Source: Bacillota bacterium (GTDB taxonomy: Bacteria; Bacillota; Clostridia; Christensenellales; CAG-138). From it: a DNA stretch of 10,568 nt. A program made the position numbers and the translations under genes. The DNA lies in contig JAEWMV010000156.1 of the NCBI GenBank assembly GCA_023393045.1, positions 1-10,568 of the forward strand, read 5' to 3'. The notes beneath the pieces were generated by a model. That model saw only the letters and a list, made by a program, of their open reading frames with translations. It did not search any database and had not been told where the DNA came from. Below, one piece after another: positions 7,978 to 10,568 of the stretch; positions within the stretch are counted from its first letter, which is position 1; each line of letters begins with the position of its first letter.

Positions 7978-8012
7978 ATTCGTAGTTGCCGGACAAGGAG
8001 AGAGGAAAGCTT

Positions 8013-8465
8013 ATGGCGTTGGCAAACGTATACAACGACGCAGGGATGGAATTCCGTTCCCTGTTCCACACATACAACGCGTGCATGCAGCGGATGCTGA
8101 GCAAATACGGCCTCTATCCGGGGCAGCCGCAGATGCTCTTCGCGATACGCAAGCTCAAAAACCCCTCGCAAAACGAGCTTGCGACGGAATTGAACGTGAG
8201 TAAGGCCAGCGCGGGCGTGTCGCTGCGGCGGCTTGAAGATGCGGGCTTCGTCAAGCGCGTGCGGGACAAGAAGGACACGCGCTGCGTGCGCGTCGCGCTC
8301 ACCCAAAAGGGGCAGGAATACGCGCGCTGGTGCGATATCGACTTTGAGGTGATCTTCACCACGCTGCTTGAGGATTTTTCGGGGGACGGGCGCGACCAGG
8401 CGCTCAACACCGTGCGGCGCATGAACAGGAGCCTGAGCGCGCTCAAGGAGAGGCTGGAGAGCTGA
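8013..8465 (+). CDS. MarR-family winged helix-turn-helix transcriptional regulator
   Basis: A DNA-binding repressor or activator of 150 residues, the usual MarR size, expected to act as a dimer in the cytoplasm. The N-terminal helix (about 8-32) and C-terminal helices (about 108-148) would form the dimer interface. The winged helix spans about 39-98: QNELATELNVSKASAGVSL (53-71) is the helix-turn-helix with recognition helix, followed by RRLEDAGFV. The wing contains the family-type KKDTRCVRVALTQKG (86-100). The ATG at 8013 was chosen because AGAGG ends 7 nt before it; an in-frame TTG at 7986 would leave the purine-rich site inside the gene. It is transcribed alone and divergent from glgP, so autoregulation and glgP control are the first guesses. 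Ligand unknown; cysteines C24, C91 and C107 are present, but nothing shows redox sensing. Confidence 0.9.
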   Translation: MALANVYNDAGMEFRSLFHTYNACMQRMLSKYGLYPGQPQMLFAIRKLKNPSQNELATELNVSKASAGVSLRRLEDAGFVKRVRDKKDTRCVRVALTQKGQEYARWCDIDFEVIFTTLLEDFSGDGRDQALNTVRRMNRSLSALKERLES

Positions 8466-8466
8466 A

Positions 8467-8494
8467 TAAAAAAACCGCGCTTTTCAGCGTGGTT
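8467..8494 (-). terminator. Probable terminator for ansA (minus strand)
   Basis: Read on the minus strand, AACCACGC and GCGCGGTT (8494-8487 and 8480-8473) form an 8-bp stem with one A.C mismatch around TGAAAA. A run of seven T (complement of 8474-8468) follows. It begins about 60 bp past the ansA stop and sits directly after the marR stop codon. Confidence 0.6.
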
Positions 8495-8502
8495 GTAATA
8501 GG

Positions 8503-8542
8503 CCATCATCCGACGGCGCAATCCGTCGGGTGGTGGTTTTTT
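8503..8542 (+). terminator. Strong rho-independent terminator for marR
   Basis: A 14-bp stem (8503-8516 with 8523-8536, including two G.T pairs) around a 6-nt loop is followed immediately by six T (8537-8542). The core CCGACGG/CCGTCGG is perfect. It lies 37 bp past the marR stop and just before the convergent ansA stop at 8556. Confidence 0.88.
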
Positions 8543-8555
8543 ATTGCCGTGCCGG

Positions 8556-9557
8556 CTATTGCGACCCTTCCGGATTCAAACTGATTTCCCCGCACAAATC
8601 GCTTTGCATGATACCCCTGAGTTCGTCGAAATCGGAGGTATGCCCCAGCGCGTACATCAGCTTGGTGACGGCAGCCTCGGTGGTCATATCCCGCGCGGAA
8701 ATGACGCCCGCCTCGCGAAGCGGGCCCGAGACCTCGTAAATATCGGGCGAGCTTGGCTCATAGAGGCATTGGGAGGCGAGCAGCACCGGGATGTCCGCGG
8801 CGATGAGTTTCTTGATGCTCTCCGCGTGGTCGCGCCTGAAGTTGTGCACGCCGCCGAGGCCGAACGCCTCCACCACGACGCCCTTCGCGCCGCAGTCGAT
8901 GAGACACTCTATGGTCGAGGGCATCGCGCCGGGTATGAGCTTGACGAGCGCGATGCGCGGCTCTATGGCGTTGAAGAAAACGAACTTCCCGCGCGGCGCT
9001 TCAACCGGGGCGCGGCGGGTAAACGCGCCCTGCTCGAAGGAGGCGATATAAGGAGAATTGATGGACTCGAAGGCCTGGAAGCTCATCGTGCGGGTCTTGA
9101 CCGCGCGGCAGCCCTTAATGACCTGCCTGCCAAAGCAGATGTACACGCCGCCTTCCAGTTGCTTTGCCGCCTCGATTGCGTCCGCGAGGTTGCCGGGGCC
9201 ATCCGAATCCGCGGCGCCGATGGGTTTCTGCGCGCCCGTCAATACCACGGGCACGGTGATGTTGAGCAGCATAAAGGAAAGCATGGAAGCCGTGTAGGCC
9301 ATGGTATCCGTGCCGTGGGTAATGATGATGCCGTCGTAATCCCAGGAGGATTTGAGCGTTTTTTCGGCGATGCGGCTCCATTCCTCCGGCTGTATGTTGG
9401 AGGAATCCATGTTGAAAAGATCCACACAGTCGATATCGGGCGCGTCAAAGGGAAGGTAGCCCAATAAATCCCGCGCGCCGAGCGTGGGCGTGAGTCCAGC
9501 AAGCCCGGGCGTGCAGGCGATCGTGCCCCCTGTGGCGATGAGGCGCAGTTTTTTCAT
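8556..9557 (-). CDS. ansA: L-asparaginase, type I (cytoplasmic)
   Basis: Hydrolyses L-asparagine to aspartate and ammonia. The protein has 333 residues, typical for type I, and no signal peptide, which points to the cytoplasmic housekeeping form rather than the periplasmic high-affinity type II. Catalytic elements: TGGTIA (9-14) with nucleophile T12; substrate-binding DSSN (51-54) with S53; the second signature THGTDTM (80-86) with T83-D84; and a lysine in AVKTRT (K153) at the expected triad position. These assignments follow the known AnsA/AnsB pattern. The start overlaps the stop of the upstream MalY-like gene by 4 bp (ATGA) with only a weak purine stretch before it, so translational coupling is likely. 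It converges on marR, with terminators between. Confidence 0.95.
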   Translation of the reverse strand: MKKLRLIATGGTIACTPGLAGLTPTLGARDLLGYLPFDAPDIDCVDLFNMDSSNIQPEEWSRIAEKTLKSSWDYDGIIITHGTDTMAYTASMLSFMLLNITVPVVLTGAQKPIGAADSDGPGNLADAIEAAKQLEGGVYICFGRQVIKGCRAVKTRTMSFQAFESINSPYIASFEQGAFTRRAPVEAPRGKFVFFNAIEPRIALVKLIPGAMPSTIECLIDCGAKGVVVEAFGLGGVHNFRRDHAESIKKLIAADIPVLLASQCLYEPSSPDIYEVSGPLREAGVISARDMTTEAAVTKLMYALGHTSDFDELRGIMQSDLCGEISLNPEGSQ

Positions 9558-10568
9558 GCGTTTCGCCGCCCTTCGCTCAGTTTATTTACGGCAGCCTCGA
9601 GGCGCGCGAGCGATTCCATCAGCGTTTTTCTCGGCAGGGCGATGTTAAAACGCCCGAAGCCCGCGCCGCCCATGCCGAACCAATCCCCCATGGTGAGGGA
9701 GAGCTTAGCCTCGTTTTCCATAAGCTCCTTCAATCCGGCGTCGGACAGGCCGAGCCTTCGCATGTCCACCCAGGCAAGATAAGTGCCCTCCATAGGGATG
9801 CACGCGAGCATAGGCAGGCGCTCCTTGATGAAGCGCTGCATCTCTTCAAAACTCTGCGCGAGATAGGCGTTGAGCGCGTCGAGCCACGCGTCGCACTCCG
9901 TATGCGCCGCAATGGAAGCCGCGTGCGCGAAGTAGGTGAGGCCGTAAGCATGGTCGGCGTGCTGCTGACGGACGACCTTGCGCCGCATCTGCTCGTTTGG
10001 AACGATGATGTCCGAGCAGGCGAGCCCCGCGAGGTTGAAGGACTTGCTCATCGCCATGCATACGACGCTATTGTCGAAAGCCTCCGGAATGTTGAGCATG
10101 CTCGTATGAGAATGGCCCGGAAAGGTGATGTCCGCATGAATTTCATCCGACACGATGGCGACGTTGTGTTTTTTGCAGATGCGTGCAAGCTCCACGAGCT
10201 CCTCAACCGTCCACACACGCCCCACGGGATTGTGCGGGCTGCACAAAATGAAAATCCTGGTTTCCTCGCGCGCGCAAAGCCGCTCAAACGCAGCGAAATT
10301 GATTTCATACCTGCCGTTTTTCAAAATGAGCTGGTTGAAAAGCGGCTTCCTGTCGTTTGCCTTAATGCTCCAGAGGAAGGGCGCGTACACGGGCGGCTGG
10401 ATGACGATCCCGTCCCCCGGCTCGCTCAGCGCGCGGATGGCGAGGCTCAGCGCGCTGATGACCCCGTTGGTGACGAGCACCCACTCGCGCTCTATGTTGC
10501 ACCGGTGCCGCCTTTTCATAAAGCCTGCGAGCGCGTCGTGGTACGCGTCGTCCGCGAAGGTATAGCCG
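9554..10568 (-). CDS. MalY/PatB-type PLP-dependent C-S beta-lyase or aminotransferase, 5' end cut by window edge
   Basis: Fold type I PLP enzyme, class I/II aminotransferase superfamily. The frame stays open to the right edge: 337 residues are visible and roughly 50 N-terminal ones are missing. The visible part starts GYTFADDAYHDALAGFMKRR, as expected for MalY/PatB, and continues with VTNGVISAL, SPHNPVGRVW (substrate/PLP contact Asn), SDEIHADI and the cofactor lysine in SKSFNLAGL (codon 10045-10043). An internal ATG at 10519 is not the true start, since conserved family sequence lies before it. MalY/PatB members cleave cystathionine or cysteine to pyruvate, ammonia and homocysteine or sulfide; some act as aminotransferases, and the exact substrate cannot be read here. 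It overlaps ansA by 4 bp, forming an apparent amino-acid breakdown operon. Confidence 0.9.
   Translation of the reverse strand, partial: GYTFADDAYHDALAGFMKRRHRCNIEREWVLVTNGVISALSLAIRALSEPGDGIVIQPPVYAPFLWSIKANDRKPLFNQLILKNGRYEINFAAFERLCAREETRIFILCSPHNPVGRVWTVEELVELARICKKHNVAIVSDEIHADITFPGHSHTSMLNIPEAFDNSVVCMAMSKSFNLAGLACSDIIVPNEQMRRKVVRQQHADHAYGLTYFAHAASIAAHTECDAWLDALNAYLAQSFEEMQRFIKERLPMLACIPMEGTYLAWVDMRRLGLSDAGLKELMENEAKLSLTMGDWFGMGGAGFGRFNIALPRKTLMESLARLEAAVNKLSEGRRNA

Noticed and set aside
7986..8012. TTG start adding nine residues to marR
   Set aside because: The extension encodes the purine-rich ribosome binding region itself, and the ATG at 8013 is well spaced from it.
8544..9467. 307-codon plus-strand frame opposite ansA
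   Set aside because: Antisense shadow; begins right after the marR terminator T tract and shows no domain.

Overview
The window looks like a chromosomal stretch from a G+C-rich member of the Bacillota, most likely a high-GC Clostridia lineage. This is inferred from three things: a YabE-type protein (DUF348-G5-3D architecture) next to rsmA as in Bacillus and Clostridium, a PbpC/MecA-type lipoprotein-like penicillin-binding protein, and near-consensus sigma-A promoters with purine-rich Shine-Dalgarno sites. The species cannot be named from the sequence. Coding is dense, codon use is uniformly GC-rich, and no mobile element, tRNA, rRNA or CRISPR was seen. No gap between genes exceeds about 200 bases.

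Left part (1-3993). On the minus strand a cell-wall protein of the YabE/Sps type is followed by rsmA (16S rRNA dimethyladenosine transferase, cut by the window edge), with stop and start overlapping as TGATG. Divergent from them is a class B penicillin-binding protein with a MecA-like N-terminal domain. The two cell-wall genes are driven by back-to-back near-consensus promoters. The one for yabE places the predicted transcription start on the A of the start codon, suggesting a leaderless message.

Middle (3994-7813). A solitary acetyl-CoA acetyltransferase (thiolase) has a strong promoter buried in two nested, nearly concentric inverted repeats, followed by a leader of about 126 nt. It converges on glycogen phosphorylase glgP, and a 13-bp stem terminator working in both directions separates them.

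Right part (7814-10568). A MarR-family regulator is divergent from glgP across 199 bp that hold a promoter for each gene and overlapping short palindromes. marR converges on ansA (cytoplasmic-type L-asparaginase) across a double hairpin terminator. ansA overlaps by 4 bp the end of an upstream MalY/PatB-type PLP enzyme (C-S beta-lyase or aminotransferase), which runs off the right edge; the two look like one amino-acid catabolic operon.

Overall this is housekeeping and central metabolism: wall synthesis and remodelling, rRNA modification, acetoacetyl-CoA formation, glycogen breakdown, and Asn/Cys-type amino-acid breakdown. I found no gene set that looks like an undescribed system. The points most worth a second look are regulatory: the leaderless yabE promoter, the nested repeats on the thiolase promoter, and the palindromes between glgP and marR.
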